64,000 bases of DNA. Origin: Plumapathes pennacea (lineage: Eukaryota; Cnidaria; Anthozoa; Antipatharia; Myriopathidae). The notes below the pieces were generated by a model. The model was given only the letters and a program-made list of their open reading frames with translations. It made no database searches and was not told the DNA's origin. This document shows, one piece after another, positions 11,737 to 23,817 of this stretch. Numbering within the stretch: the stretch's first letter is position 1; each line of letters starts with the position of its first letter. The stretch lies in NCBI GenBank assembly GCA_964036295.1, contig OZ038469.1, positions 5,968,067 to 6,032,066 on the forward strand, in the 5' to 3' direction. The position numbers and the translations under genes are program-made.

Positions 11737-14700
11737 ATTAGTATTAATATTAATATTATTATTATTATTATATTTATAGTTATCATTATAAATTATTATT
11801 ACATTTATAGTTATCATTATTATTATTTCCAGTTGATTGTCGTTCCAGGAAGGGGAAGGTGGGAGTGGGGAAGGGGGCACTCGATGGTAGAGTGGATTTA
11901 ACGCTATACATCTTCAAGACACAAATTTGCAAATTTCACACCCTAAGACAGAGAGCTTTATTTAATTGCTACCTTTTTTTATAAAGACTTAAATTGACCC
12001 CACAATCTTTCAGTTTCAGTGCTAGAAAGGTTTTAGGTTGGTTGATGGAAGTACTGACCTCATGCAACCTGTTTTAAACATCAAATTTTGCAAATACAGT
12101 GTAAATTGGCTAGCTTTTGCTCATTTGTATTGTATTCAACCCCAACTTGTGAAGTTCGACATTTGAAACACTGGTCTTATGGTTGCCTGCAGTACGATTT
12201 TGGTTGCCCTGGTCATAACACCCAAAAACGGATGCTCTGCCAACTTATTTATTATATTACTTTTGTTGTTATTTTTTTGTATTATTTTCATTATCAAAAC
12301 TAGTCATTATTATTTTGTTATTATATTTATTTTCAACCTTTGTTACTGTATCTTTTAGGGAGAAACCAAGAAGCGCCGTCCATCCAGTGCACGAGGGAGG
12401 CGCAGGCGCCCTGCTGTGCGAACTGTGAAGGAAAAAAATGCCAATGGCGCTACCCAGTTGGCACCCACAGACAAAGAAACGAAAGAGATGGACCCAGAAA
12501 AAATGTACCAGGTCAGTTCATATACAACAAAAGTTTCTTGTCATAACAGGCAATTGGTGACTGTGAGAAGGGGTAACAGGGTCAGACAGCAAAGGACTTG
12601 TTTCTTGACTTCTTAGCACTTTCTGCTCAATATACTATCTGGGGTCAATTCAATAATCATTTACACTAGGTCACATGTATTTTACAAATTTTGGACCATC
12701 TTCTCACACCACTAGACTGACTTCTACTGTAGTACGACTATAGTCTGTAAAAAGTCCATTTCCATGTGCACCATATTTAAAAAGGCGTGTCCTCTGTGTT
12801 ACAGCATTGCTGCATCAGTGCGAGAATTTATTTGTGCATTGGAAGCACTTACCAAAATTAGAAACCTTGAGAAATTTGATAAGTTTGCTTGAATTCAGTA
12901 TACACCATTGAAAATATACAAAGCTACTATTTAAACTATGGCCTTTGATGTGGTGTCGGAACTTTTATCTTAACAGTTACCCTTTAAGGGCATGTAAGTC
13001 AGGTCTGTGATTTATGAAAGCTAACGTGTACAGAATGCAACTGTAACTGCATGGCAATTGCATGTAAGTATCGGAGTTGGAAAATTGGTATATAACTTGT
13101 TAGTTACACAAATTTAATTGAATTGACCCCAGTATAAGATTCTTCATTATGCATTAGGACTGGACAAGGTGACTGCTTGTTCATAAAGGTTTGCTTCAAT
13201 AAAAAGCTTTGAAACAAAGTAAATGGTAAAAAAAACTTAAACACACTTTTAGACCTCCATTGGCCCTTTCATATGCCATTGGTTTCGTTGATTTCGCTGC
13301 AATCGGTTGAAAACTGAGGGACATAAAAAAACATGTGACGTCAATAATTGCGCAATAATTAACGTTTGCCATATTTGGTATCAGTGACAGAAATTAGTAG
13401 AGGGGGCAGCTAGACAGTTTTATAACAAGCAGTTTGATAGTTATGTAACACGTCTATGTTTAGGTATTTGTTCATGGTGACATTTAAATAGAAATCTGCT
13501 GGAAAGTGGTCATTGAGGGGTCTAAAAGCGCAAATTTTGTTCTGAACTAGGGTCGAAAATCGCAAATTTTGGTCCGAAATAGGATAAGGGTTTCCAGTTC
13601 CGGGCGGCACACTCCCACCCAAAATTTTGAGGAGCGACGTTAAATTATATTTCTGCCGTGTAACACGCAGTTTGCAAGTCCGTTCTTAACTCTTTTCACC
13701 TCCATTCCTCGTATCTGACGTAATCAATTCCAAAACTATCCGCTGAGTCCACAACATTTTAGCCATTTATGAATAAGGTGTATTTAACAAATTTCCACTG
13801 GTTTGCCGTGGTGTGGACTCTTACGATAAAGTTCCGACACCTCATTAAAGGTCATATTACAAATAGTAGCTTTGTGCAATTTTAACAGTGTATACTGAAT
13901 TTATGCGAAATTATCCGTATGTAAAGTGCAGCAAATACATGAAAGCGAGGCTTGTGAGACAAGACTGTCTTTTTCCATACAAATCTCTACAAATTGAAAC
14001 AGCTTAGTTTAGTTTAGTTTATTAAAATCGTCATACACACACTAAATAAATACAAGCTGCAACTTTGCAGACTTTTAAGATAAAATACAGTACACTCAAA
14101 CTTCTCAAGGTTTCTAATTTTGGTATGTGCTTCGATGCACACAAAATTAAAAAGTATTGCACTGATGGGCTCTCGCACTCACAAGATTACTTGCATACAA
14201 TAATTTACTTCGCGCAATTTTTGCTCGTTGGGGCGTAGCCCCGACGAGCTTAGTTCTGCACTCCGTGTCTTCTTCTTCATCATAATCTTTTCTTCTGGGT
14301 TACGAATCAGCACACGGTGATTGGTTCACATTGCCACGTGATATGCGATGACGTAAGGTGACTTCGCAAGCAACTTGAGATGTGGGCGCCACGATTGAAT
14401 TGTACGTTGGCACAATTGTGTGTAAAGTTAGCTGTATCCCATCCAAACTCAACACCGTTGGCTCTGTGGAACATGCACGGACAAGCTGGGTTTTAAAGGA
14501 ACGATTTTGGCTTGCGTTCTTAAGTTCACCGTCATAGCCGTAAACAAATGTTTGATGGATTCGATTTTATTTAATGGATACCGCTACGGAATTGCAAATA
14601 ATTCTGTCGCCGCTAATTCTTTAGTCCCGACGAACTTCCTGTGGCAACACGAAATACCTCTGGGAAGAAACCAGGTCGAAAACGGACACCAAAGCCATGA

Positions 14701-16842
14701 GGAACTTTAGCCGTAAACAACGATGACTTTAATATGCTTTACACTGTACATGACATCTGTTGCCTCGTACATACTGTAGCTGTTTTGTAAAGTTTTTTCG
14801 TCGAAAGTATATTTGTTTTCGTGATAAAAAATATAAATTATTACGGTTTAAGACTCAGCGCAACGCTGCTTTGTGAATATATTACATGTTCATGCTGCGC
14901 GCGAGCGTGACAGTTGTCAAAATGCTTCGGCTTATTGTACAGCGCCTGTTGAAATATTTCTTCCATTCGATCATGTAGCCTTTGTTTCGTAGTGGTAATT
15001 GTATACTAGAAATGAAAAATACATCGAAATAATTCTGAGCATTGAGTTTGTAGGTCACAAATGACTGAACACGCTGTGAACAAAACCGCAATAATATTGT
15101 AAACAAGTATCGTGTTACTTTCCTCGCTGTCAAATTTATATTTGTTACGGAGCGGGAATACTCGAAAACCTCAAAGAAGAAACGCATTCAGTAAAAAATA
15201 TGTACATAAACATTGAAGCTAGGCTAGATTATCGTGGCCTCTGATTAAAAATAAGTGTTCAAGGTCAAACTGTCAAAATCGACTGAGCATGAAAAGATAA
15301 GTCACGCATTACTCTTTTCTTGTGGGCTAACCTTTTCACTCAAAAGCTCAAAATGCAGAGTCATTCAACCTTTAAGGAGCAAGTGTTTTGAGTGTTGTAA
15401 TGATAATTTAAAGTAATAGGTTTCATTTGAGCAAGGTATCAAAAGTCAAGTTCTCTATACTGTATGATATTTTTCTGGTGAGTGAAACTGAAAGTCTCTT
15501 TTGGGAGTCTCGCTCTTGTCCCTACTTTCCATGTTAGTTTCTTCTTGTCTCGACCCCACCCACGAGCTCACTGGCAACTCCAGTCTTGTTTTCAATTTCG
15601 TTACAATTCACAAGTGTCTCTCAAGAACTTTGTTTTCTCGCAAACAGAATCGGAATCGTCCTGTGGAATGAAAACACGCCCTTTTGTTTTGTTTGGCTTC
15701 GCAAATACGCGCGCTAGCTGTCGGCAATTTTTAATTTCAAATTTCTGCACTGTTAATTTCACATTTTGCACTGTTTGGGATAAATTGACGTGCGCTCAGC
15801 CAATCAGAATGCAGAAATTATTGTATGCATGTTATTATTAACAAGTAATCACATGGTTTCTCGTGCAACTTTGGAATAAATGAGCACTCGTAAAGTTTTC
15901 AAAAACCACAAATTGCTCATGCTATTTTGTGGTCTTTAGAAATTTACTCGTGCTCATTTATTCCAAGTTGCACTCGAAATCATGCGATTACCTTTACCAA
16001 GTGGGATTAATTAAAGTTTTGTTGCAGGAGATTGCCTTAAAGTTTCCTGACCTTCCACTGTCAACAGTCCTCCGGGCAGAAAAGCAATTTGTCGAAGCGG
16101 ACACAAATGGAGATGGCGTATGTGTGATACACTTAGTTTGTTATTAAACTGATAATTGTGTCCGTTCCCTGATTTTAAACTCTGTGGCGATTACTAAATT
16201 GTTTCCTTTATTTATTTCGTGTACGTTTTACTTGATCAGTTATCTTAGGGCCTCTTCATATAAGCCTCATTGACCGGGCCATCCCGGTTACCGAGATCTC
16301 GCCCTCTCACTATTTTCTTTGTAAAAGATCGATGTGCTCATATGAGAAGGCGGGCCAGCCCGGTTAACCAACTAAGATCTCAGTCTTTGCGACCGGGATC
16401 TCGGTTTAACCGGGCTGGCCTGTTTCTCATATGAACACTCCAGCCTGGTCAATCGGGATGAAAATGTTTCAGTTACACGAGCCTGAAATGTACTTGCCAC
16501 TTTCTTACTTTTTAATTTTGCCATTGATGAAAGAGTTGGCAAAAACGTTTGCGTCATGGTCACTTAATCTCGGTTACCCGAGCTGAAATTTCTCATATGC
16601 ACACACGACTGGGCTGACCCAGTTGACCAAGGTCAGTGTTTTTCACACTTTAAAGATGAAACTTTAAGCCGTCCATGTTTTTGCTTCAGACCATAGATTC
16701 AAAGGAATTGGAACACATGTTGGACACTGCAGCCAAATCTCAAGCAGGTTCTCCAATGTTAACAAAGAAACAAGTGGAAGACATCTTGAAAAAAATCGAC
16801 TTAGATAACACCAATTCCATTGATTTCATGGAAAGTTTAGCG
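9935..16842 (+). CDS. Coiled-coil, EF-hand calcium-binding protein (3' end not found)
   Basis: Four exons join in frame with GT-AG borders: 9935-10114, 12359-12511, 16028-16117 and 16690-16842 (158 codons). Residues 22-60 form a highly charged coiled coil (KEREELKAKLQERERENNVL). A basic Arg/Lys stretch follows (KKRRPSSARGRRRRP), then an EF-hand pair. The first loop, DTNGDGTIDSKE, is split exactly by the intron at 16117 and has every ligand position of a canonical loop. The second, DLDNTNSIDFME, is also canonical. Calcium binding is therefore likely. The last exon ends in phase 0 with GTAAGC and I found no continuation before the repeat-rich region, so the gene is incomplete here. I do not recognise the family; a cytoskeletal or regulatory calcium sensor is only a guess. 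It starts head-to-head with HEATR5. Confidence 0.8.
10115..11548 (+). other. First half of EF-hand gene intron 1
   Basis: AT-rich intron with no supported exon. Short palindromic AT repeats (TTATAGCATAATTATA) lie at about 11130-11180. Confidence 0.5.
11549..11828. repeat. (ATT)n microsatellite
   Basis: About 280 bp of near-perfect ATT/TTA trinucleotide repeat with occasional interruptions. The long Leu/Ile/Tyr or Asn/Ile ORFs here on both strands are artefacts of the repeat. Confidence 0.95.
12512..16027 (+). other. EF-hand gene intron 2
   Basis: A 3.5 kb intron with no supported exon. At 13785-13830 there is a single-arm relative of the hairpin MITE at 41712-41910 (shared string CCACTGGTTTGC). 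Near 14006-14060 a (TTTAG)n stretch followed by AT-rich sequence looks like a retroposon 3' end on the minus strand. Segments near 15850-15990 repeat a CTCGTG..TTCCAAGTTGCACTCG motif in both orientations, which suggests another inverted-repeat element. Confidence 0.45.
16251..16645. mobile_element. Probable non-autonomous inverted-repeat element
   Basis: The strings CTCATATGA, CCGGGCTGGCC, GATCTCGG and their complements recur several times in about 400 bp. The left end CTCTTCATATAAGCCTCATT pairs loosely with the right end. It sits between the exons coding the two halves of the first EF-hand loop. The borders are uncertain. Confidence 0.45.
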
Positions 16843-17667
16843 GTAAGCCAATTTCTACTAACTGTACAGTGTTAATGGACTTTATTATACAACAATGCAC
16901 ATACAGTATGCCTGCTTCCTCCACAGGCTCATTCTTTTTTTTCTCGCGATGGCGTGTTTACCCTTCCCATTGCCCCTCGCGCAGGCAGCGCCTATATAAC
17001 GACTTTAACTTGTATATGATTGCAACAGCAATGTTGATTAAGAAGGCAAAAAAGTTCGCTTGCTTAGCAAAAAGCCTAGGGTATACTCACTGGTATGGCA
17101 AAAATACTTTTTACCGGTACTTGCTTTCTCATTTGCAGATGCTGGATTTACTCAGGCAAAACAGGATTGTAGGCATACCTCAAACATTACAACAACAATA
17201 CAGTAACAACAAAAGTTCAGTGTGCTCCATTCAATAACGACCTTACAATGTTTCTGATTATTAAAAGTAACTATTTTTCTAAGAGGACTCTTGACGGTTG
17301 GGACTCTGTGACATGTAAATATGAGCTCTTCTATTAACCCCTTTCACTCTAAGCTAAACACGGGGAGCTCACCCTGGATATTCTAGCGAAACTATGGCCC
17401 GAAACGGTCAAAACCTTATTGAGATACGATTGCCCGTCCCGGTCCCGCGCGGGTCAGCGCTAAGTGTAGCGAGTGAACGCTGTGTTTGACTCATGTGAAG
17501 TTCGGCGTTTGAAACAGGTCTAAAAATGGTGATTTACCTATACCGAAGTTTAGTTGAAGTGGGAAATTTGTTGTACTCGTAGTCACGTGGTGAACATGTG
17601 AAGCGGCTTGTTCCGTATCAGGAACTCGGGCACAGTTTGTCTCCATACGTACCTTCCGCCCATTAAA
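16843..17667. other. Region after last EF-hand exon
   Basis: No exon could be linked to the EF-hand gene and no repeat family was identified. Small ORFs here have no recognisable domain. Confidence 0.4.
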
Positions 17668-17969
17668 TAACATATATAAAATAAAATAAATAAATCACTT
17701 TATTTAAGTCTCGATGTATTTAGCACTGCCGTGCTAATTGGGGAGACTTGAAAATGCAGAAACGAAATATCATAAACTGAACACAAATTTGTTAAGAATC
17801 CCAACTGGTCGGAGGCTAACCAGTTGGCTATTTACATAGTGTGGCCGAGGATTTGAACTCAGGGCTACCGTGTTGCAAATAATTCAGCTAGTGGTCAGAA
17901 CGGGACTTGAACCTGGGACCTCCGGATTTCAAGTCCGGCGCCCAAACCACTCGGCCACACTGCCTCCTA
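17668..17969 (-). mobile_element. tRNA-derived SINE
   Basis: Read on the minus strand the element begins GGAGGCAGTGTGGCCGAGTG, an A-box-like start. It continues through an anticodon-like arm with loop CTTGAAA and a B-box-like GGTTCAAGTCC. A second B-box-like GAGTTCAAATCC lies about 60 bp further on. A unique body follows, and the element ends in an AT-rich tail of TTTAT/TTTTA units. The head resembles tRNA-Ser(UGA) but lacks the long variable arm and a clean acceptor stem, so this is a retroposon and not a working tRNA. Confidence 0.75.
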
Positions 17970-18067
17970 TATAGATTCATAGAGGATATTACACGGCGGC
18001 GCGAAGATATGAATATAAAGATATGAATTATATTTCGAGTGGCAAAAACAATATTTTACGAACGAGC

Positions 18068-19226
18068 GGTCTAAACCATGGTTGTGCCGTTTCAGGTATT
18101 CTTTAAGGAACAGGGTATACAACTGAACGACCCATTATCATTCTCTCACCTGATATCCGAAACTCTCCAAGCATTTCTGCCTTCAAAACAAAACTTAAAA
18201 ATAGCCTACTTTGCTAGATACCTACAACCCAGAATTTGTCGTATTCTTTGTTTGGCTTACTTTACTTTACTGCACTTTTTTCTCTATTTGCACTGCACTT
18301 CCGCAATACTGCACTTGTATAGAGCTAGCTTTCATCCTTGTAACGAGGAAGCCTAGATATCATAAGCCCCCCTGGCTTCTTTCTGGGCTTCCTCACCACA
18401 AAATTTCTCAGTACGTAAGTTATGCTTTGTAAGATAAATGATGTGTGTGGTGAATCAAATAAAAATGAAATGAACCCTTAGCACAGAGCGGTACTTGGGA
18501 CGGATGTTCCGCAGTGTCCAGTAGATCGCGCCCGTTAATAGATAGATATTTTGACAATGAGCCAAACTGTACATGCGAAGGACACAGCTGCAGTTAAAGC
18601 AGGTCGCAAATCTATAATACCCGTGTGCGTGCGTCCGTCCGTTTGTCTGTGTATGGTGCCCTCATTCCTAAATCTAACATGGCGGAGGAAGCGGAAAGAT
18701 CGATCTTTCGGTGAAATTTCAGCGTTTACGTCGACTGCAGTTCTTTATGAACTAGGAAATTAGTTTGAATAAAGAAGATGGGTTTCCACGCTATTGGATG
18801 CATCGCCGATGGGGCTTGATGTTACAAAACCGAACAAGTCATCGGAGACTGCCACGGGCGATGCACAAGTCGAGTGCACTCCAACTGAAGTCAATGGAGG
18901 TTAAACACCGCAATAATTAACCAAATATGTATCAGTCAAAAAGATAAAAAGGGGAAATAACTCAAGAAAGAACAAAAGTATTCTCGAATTTTACGGGAGT
19001 CCCGCTAGTATGTTCATAATTTGCACATGTCTTATACCGGTAACTCACCTACAACAGTAGTTTTTGAAGTGAGGGGATTGATGATCTCGAAGTCATCGTA
19101 GTACAAAAACAACTGAAGGGCTGTTGGATGCTTCCGAAACACCTCTCTGTCACAGAAATCAGCCAGTTTACCACCCTCATCGAGATGGGGGAGAGTGCGT
19201 ACCTGTAAAACAAGAAGTCGCTACAC
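18068..19226 (-). pseudogene. Duplicated exon pair of the transposase-like gene (copy A)
   Basis: This segment is nearly identical to 25828-26688, in the same orientation. It contains, on the minus strand, one exon (19049-19202) encoding the LADFCDGEVFRQH type sequence of the family, and the remains of the next exon (YWTLRNIRPNYRS type). Copy A has an in-frame 18-bp deletion in the first exon (154 against 172 bp) and a retroposon insertion at about 18131-18477 in the second. It is therefore a dead partial duplicate. Confidence 0.8.
18131..18477 (+). mobile_element. 3' fragment of a LINE
   Basis: About 347 bp that interrupts duplicate copy A and is absent from copy B. The plus strand encodes SISAFKTKLK near its start, like the C-terminal end of cnidarian LINE reverse transcriptases. 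It ends in an adenine-rich tail (AAATAAAAATGAAATGAA). It is a severely 5'-truncated insertion. Confidence 0.7.
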
Positions 19227-19775
19227 TACCCTTACCAAAAAAGTAGTATGGACCATATATGGGCCTGATATGGGTCTTATATGGAATTATACATGGGCAC
19301 AATATGGTTGTTATATGACATTTACATGGCCATGTTTAAGCCATACCTGATAAATGTGATGGCCATATTTTTGTGCAACTGAGTGCTCTTTCGCACTTAA
19401 TAATATAGATGCAAAAATACTCAATTCTGATTGGCTGAGAACAGGGGTGTTATATTTAAATTTAGTGTGCAAAAAAGGTAATCAGATGTGCAAAAGTAGT
19501 TAATCAGAGTTAATTTGCACAGATTAATTGATTTTGCACACTTCGTTGCCATGACAATCACGCAAGCAAGTCGCAAGCTCAACTTTTGGATCGAGAAAAA
19601 ATGGTTGCCAAGAACGAGAGATTCCCAAAACAAACAAAGTAGCCCTAAAAGTTTAAACTGGGGAATTCAAACGCAGGAAATCGACTCTAAACCATGGACG
19701 AAAATGCCTGAAAGAAATTCGTGGAGGAGCGGAATTAACATCAAATGAAAGTGGAAACTCCGTAAAAATCAAAAT
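19227..19775. repeat. Unassigned repeat-like region
   Basis: Begins with a block rich in ATATGG/CCATAT words (PALINDROME-like, about 19240-19370) and continues with AT-rich sequence containing several TTTGCAC/GTGCAAA words in both orientations. It looks like the remains of one or two non-autonomous elements; no gene was seen. Confidence 0.35.
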
Positions 19776-20235
19776 CTTAAATAAGACGGTACCGTCTTAT
19801 AATAATAATAATTTGCCTTTATTGTTTTATAATTAAAGTAAGCCTATCTTTGAGATGGTACCGTCTTAAAGTAAGACGGTACACCTCTTGTTTTAAGAAT
19901 GTGAATCTTGGAGTGAGAGAACTCTTACAATAAGATTGGAGGTCCTTCTTATATTTTAAGATGGTGACGTCTTGCTTATTGAAGTGTTCAAATTATAGGA
20001 AGGATCCTCTTAGGTTTAACACAAAACCTCTTAACTTTTAAGATGCTGTATCTTAATATAAGAGGTTAAGGTCTTACTTGAAAAACGTAAGCACCTTAAG
20101 ATTTTATCGTCTTAATGTGTTATCGGTGTAAGATGTTATACTCTTAACACGCTATTTTAAGATGTTCACTCTTATTTGAGAAAAATAAGATGTTGTACCA
20201 TCTTAACGAGTTATCATTAAGAGTTGTAACGTCTT
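19776..20235. repeat. Array of AAGA..TCTT palindromic motifs
   Basis: At least ten imperfect palindromes of the form AAGAnG(4-8)TCTT occur in about 460 bp, for example AAGACGGTACCGTCTT and AAGATGTTGTACCATCTT. They differ in their middle bases. The arrangement resembles the subterminal motif arrays of CACTA-type transposons. It lies about 1 kb past the 3' end of the degenerate minus-strand transposase-like gene, so it may be that element's end. No inverted partner was seen in the window. Confidence 0.6.
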
Positions 20236-23200
20236 AATAGTAACGAACCAGCGCCACGCGTGGAAATTACCTGGATATTGTGTGGGATACCTGAAAATAG
20301 TTCGGCATTCGCCCGCGGTCTAAGTCATTCAAATTGTTTTTTTGATCGATTAGATAAAAGGGAGTTGTGTGCACAATCGTTGGAAAAGAACGATAAAGGA
20401 AATGCCAGATAAGAAAATGGAATAAGAAAAAGTAAAGAATGCTGGCGGTTCACGCACACGGCAAAGTCATTTATCAGAAATAAGGTGCTTTTAACATTGC
20501 AAACTGGGAATTTATTTACATGTAAAGAAGAGTTTCTTGCAATAAAAAATGACCCGTAATTTCATTTTAATGGGCTAACCAAGTTGGAAAACTGTAAGGA
20601 ACGTCGACCGAAGCCAGAGTTACAATAGCTGTGGTTACACACAGCCCTTTTACCGTGAGTTTAGGCAATTTTACCACGGGAAACATTTTACGTATGTGTA
20701 ACCGCAGTTTCCCCAAGCTAAATTTCCCGAGGGTAATCTCCATGGATACATCAAAAAGAACAAAAGAAAAGCCCATGACACTTCCAGAGCAAGCGAGCTA
20801 AGATTTTCTATTTAGTTTGCCGCGAATTGATCTGCGAGTTAAGCTGTGGCCTCGGAAGAACCCAAACACTTCTAGGAGCTCTGGCAAGAGGTCCACGCTC
20901 ATGTGCAATAAGCTGGCGAATTGCGAAATCAGTTCAATTGCACGGATTAGACGTAAGTGGAGGCGCCTTCTCCTCGTAATCTTAGCACGAACAATTGGAT
21001 TGACGCTGGCGAACAGCGCTGGTAAAGACAATATGATGAATGACACTAGCCCCTGTACCGTATGGCACTCACAACTTCTTTCATTCTCATTTCTACCCAG
21101 CCGGAAAACCCTAATTTGCGAGGAAACATCTGCTTTTTTCTGATGAAGTCAACAATCACAATAAATAAAATGATATGTACATCATGTTCAATTCATCCAA
21201 GCCAGGACACTTCTCCTCAATATGACGTATGCCTCTCCTTCAAACATCAGTTCTTGGATCGGCTCGTTGTTCAGGAGCTCTTCATGAAGAATAAGGGTCT
21301 TTCTCGGCGGGTCACTGGGCTCAACACGATAAGCATTCAAATGGTCTTCCAAGCCAAACGTTTCGAACACCTCCAGTAGGAAGAAAATTATCCGTCTCAC
21401 GTCGACGCAGACGATGCTGGTTATTTTCCCAAACACTGGCAGATCATCTTGCACTGCTACTACTACGAGAAACCCATCGCGGTAGAGTGTGCCGTTTACC
21501 TGCACCCATGGGCAACTGTTGGACGACATTAGTTTAAAACAGATTGAGAATGCATATAATAATTCAATGAAATATGTGAAGAAAAACGAAGAAACAAAAG
21601 TAATTGAGCATATTTCAGATTTTCTGACCACATCGTAATTGATCCCAACATACAGTATAGTTGAACACTGTCTTGCATTGATACCAAACCTTCAGCCGTG
21701 AGGGTTTGGCTCCTCTGGATCAGCTCTTGGGAGTACTCCAACTCTGCTACTTGTACTCGCCTTGCTGTAATAAATGTAAATCATTAGTTCCATGTTTATA
21801 GCCACCCCCCCTCCCCCACTTTGTAGATGGAACAGCAGACCAGAGTATAGGGAATAACTCAAAGCTTTAATGGTTCTCACGGTGCGCGCTCTACTCTCTC
21901 TACGTGTGCTCCGATCCTAACCGGTTCTAACTGGTTCTGCTTAGTAACCGCGCGTAACCTCTCCCCGTTTTTTTTTTTTAGTATAGAGAAACGCTAAAAG
22001 AAACCAATTTCCAATTTAATGTGCACAACTAACTGTTTCAATCGTGACCGATTTGAGAAAAATTAAATAAGCGTCCCCTTCGAATAAGCGTCCCCCGTCT
22101 TATGGGAGGATTTACGGTAATCGTTATTCAGAACAATTGATATGCATGTGGACTGAATTCTAACCCTTGTTGCTGCACACCACTTCAGGCTTGAAAAAGA
22201 TCCCCCTCTCTGCAAATGCAATTTTAGAAGCCATCCACATTTGGTGGTGACGGCCAAGAGACAGAAACACGTTCTTGTAGCCAATTCTTCTGGCGAAACC
22301 TTTAAAGTAGCTATGTTTGGCCTTGTACCGCATTGTCCAAAGGTGCGCAAGTGGACCCAGACTATGGAGAGAGAATATATGAAAATGAGTGCATGGTTTT
22401 GAGGGGATGTGGGAGGGATGGGGGAGGGGGGTGTTGACTTAAAATATGACTACTGTGTGGCATGAAATTTTCGCGGGAGTTTAATTTTGTGGATTGCCGA
22501 CTTTTCGCGTTTCGTGAGAACAATTTTTCACGAACTTGGATTTCCGGCTTTACTGCTGGGAACAAACTTTCGCGGATCTCGGGAAGTTCCTGTCCGGTAT
22601 TTCACGTACGGTACTGGATTTTTTATTTACTGTTCTAACGTCCCGAGTCATCGGTTACAGCTCAACGAGCTACGGTAAGTTGATTTCGAATGCCAGCTAG
22701 GTCGAGCAAAACACGTAAAATGTAGCACTGCAGTAGTAACGGGAGCGCAATGGTGTAAATTTTCGATAATTTTGTTTTTGCGGGGGTTTATTTTGGCGGA
22801 TCTCATTTTCGCGGATTACATGAAAGTTCGCGAAATTCGCGATAATTAGATCCCTCGAAAATTGATACGACACGGTACCTGAGTAGAAGTCATCCTGAGA
22901 GACAAGTGAGTAGGTCAAACCATTTGATATAACTTCTGATTGCTTCTGTCGACTTCAAAATTAGCTTTGATAAAAACTCGCTTGTATAGAAGACGAGTAA
23001 AATGGACATTGTAATGTTACTTTGGTCTGTTTGGGAGATCTGGAGACAGGTTGTTGAACTCCTCCAGATATTCCGCAACCAAGAACGCCAGAAATTGGGC
23101 AGTCTGCCTGGTATGTCTGTACGCCATGGGGAGGTACGACAAAGATAGCAGCTTTATGTAGTTCATCCAGTGTCTATCTTCGCGTGGTATGGCGTCTCCA

Positions 23201-23325
23201 ACAAGAAATGGCATTAGTGTGCAAAGCCTTCACATCTGCACGGCTGGAAACAAGAAAATAACCACCATTTCAGCTATGGTAAACTCATTAAAGCAGGAAA
23301 TATACTGTTCGCACAGATTCAAACC

Positions 23326-23328
<3 letters not shown>

Positions 23329-23371
<43 letters not shown>

Positions 23372-23403
23372 GTTAGTATTATTATTATTATTATTATTAT
23401 TAA

Positions 23404-23446
<43 letters not shown>

Positions 23447-23451
23447 GTTAC

Positions 23452-23487
<36 letters not shown>

Positions 23488-23518
23488 CATTATTATTATC
23501 ATTATCATTATTATTATT

Positions 23519-23587
<69 letters not shown>

Positions 23588-23588
23588 C
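23329..23588. repeat. (ATT)n microsatellite
   Basis: About 260 bp of ATT/TTA repeat with rare substitutions. The poly-Ile and poly-Leu ORFs in this stretch are artefacts. Confidence 0.95.
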
Positions 23589-23817
23589 CCCGAACGAAGT
23601 GAGGGAAATATTTACGACGCTAATGCAGCATAGTCGGCTCATTTGAAGACTCCAAGCGCGTCGCCATCTCGAAATCTAATGTTCGTGTGTTTGTTTGTGT
23701 GTGCGATGCGACCTTTTTAGGCCAGGTGCCTAAGGCAATGTCCAAATAAGGCAATGACGTAATCATTATCGACTAGCCACCGCCATGTTTTTAAGAAAGA
23801 TTTAAACAAAGCAACAA

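Noticed and set aside
11518-11901. 127-codon Leu/Ile/Tyr-rich ORF and its minus-strand Asn/Ile partner
   Set aside because: Pure product of the (ATT)n microsatellite.
17890-17969. tRNA-Ser(UGA) gene on the minus strand
   Set aside because: A and B boxes and an anticodon-like arm are present, but there is no proper acceptor stem or long variable arm, and it continues into a SINE body with an AT-rich tail.
18078-18356. Plus-strand 92-codon ORF
   Set aside because: It spans the junction between an antisense exon copy and an inserted LINE fragment.
20798-21143. Overlapping ORFs on both strands (82 and 108 codons)
   Set aside because: Neither matches the neighbouring transposase exons nor shows splice-consistent borders.
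23189-23633. Poly-Ile and poly-Leu ORFs up to 137 codons
   Set aside because: Translation of a second (ATT)n tract; no flanking coding signal.
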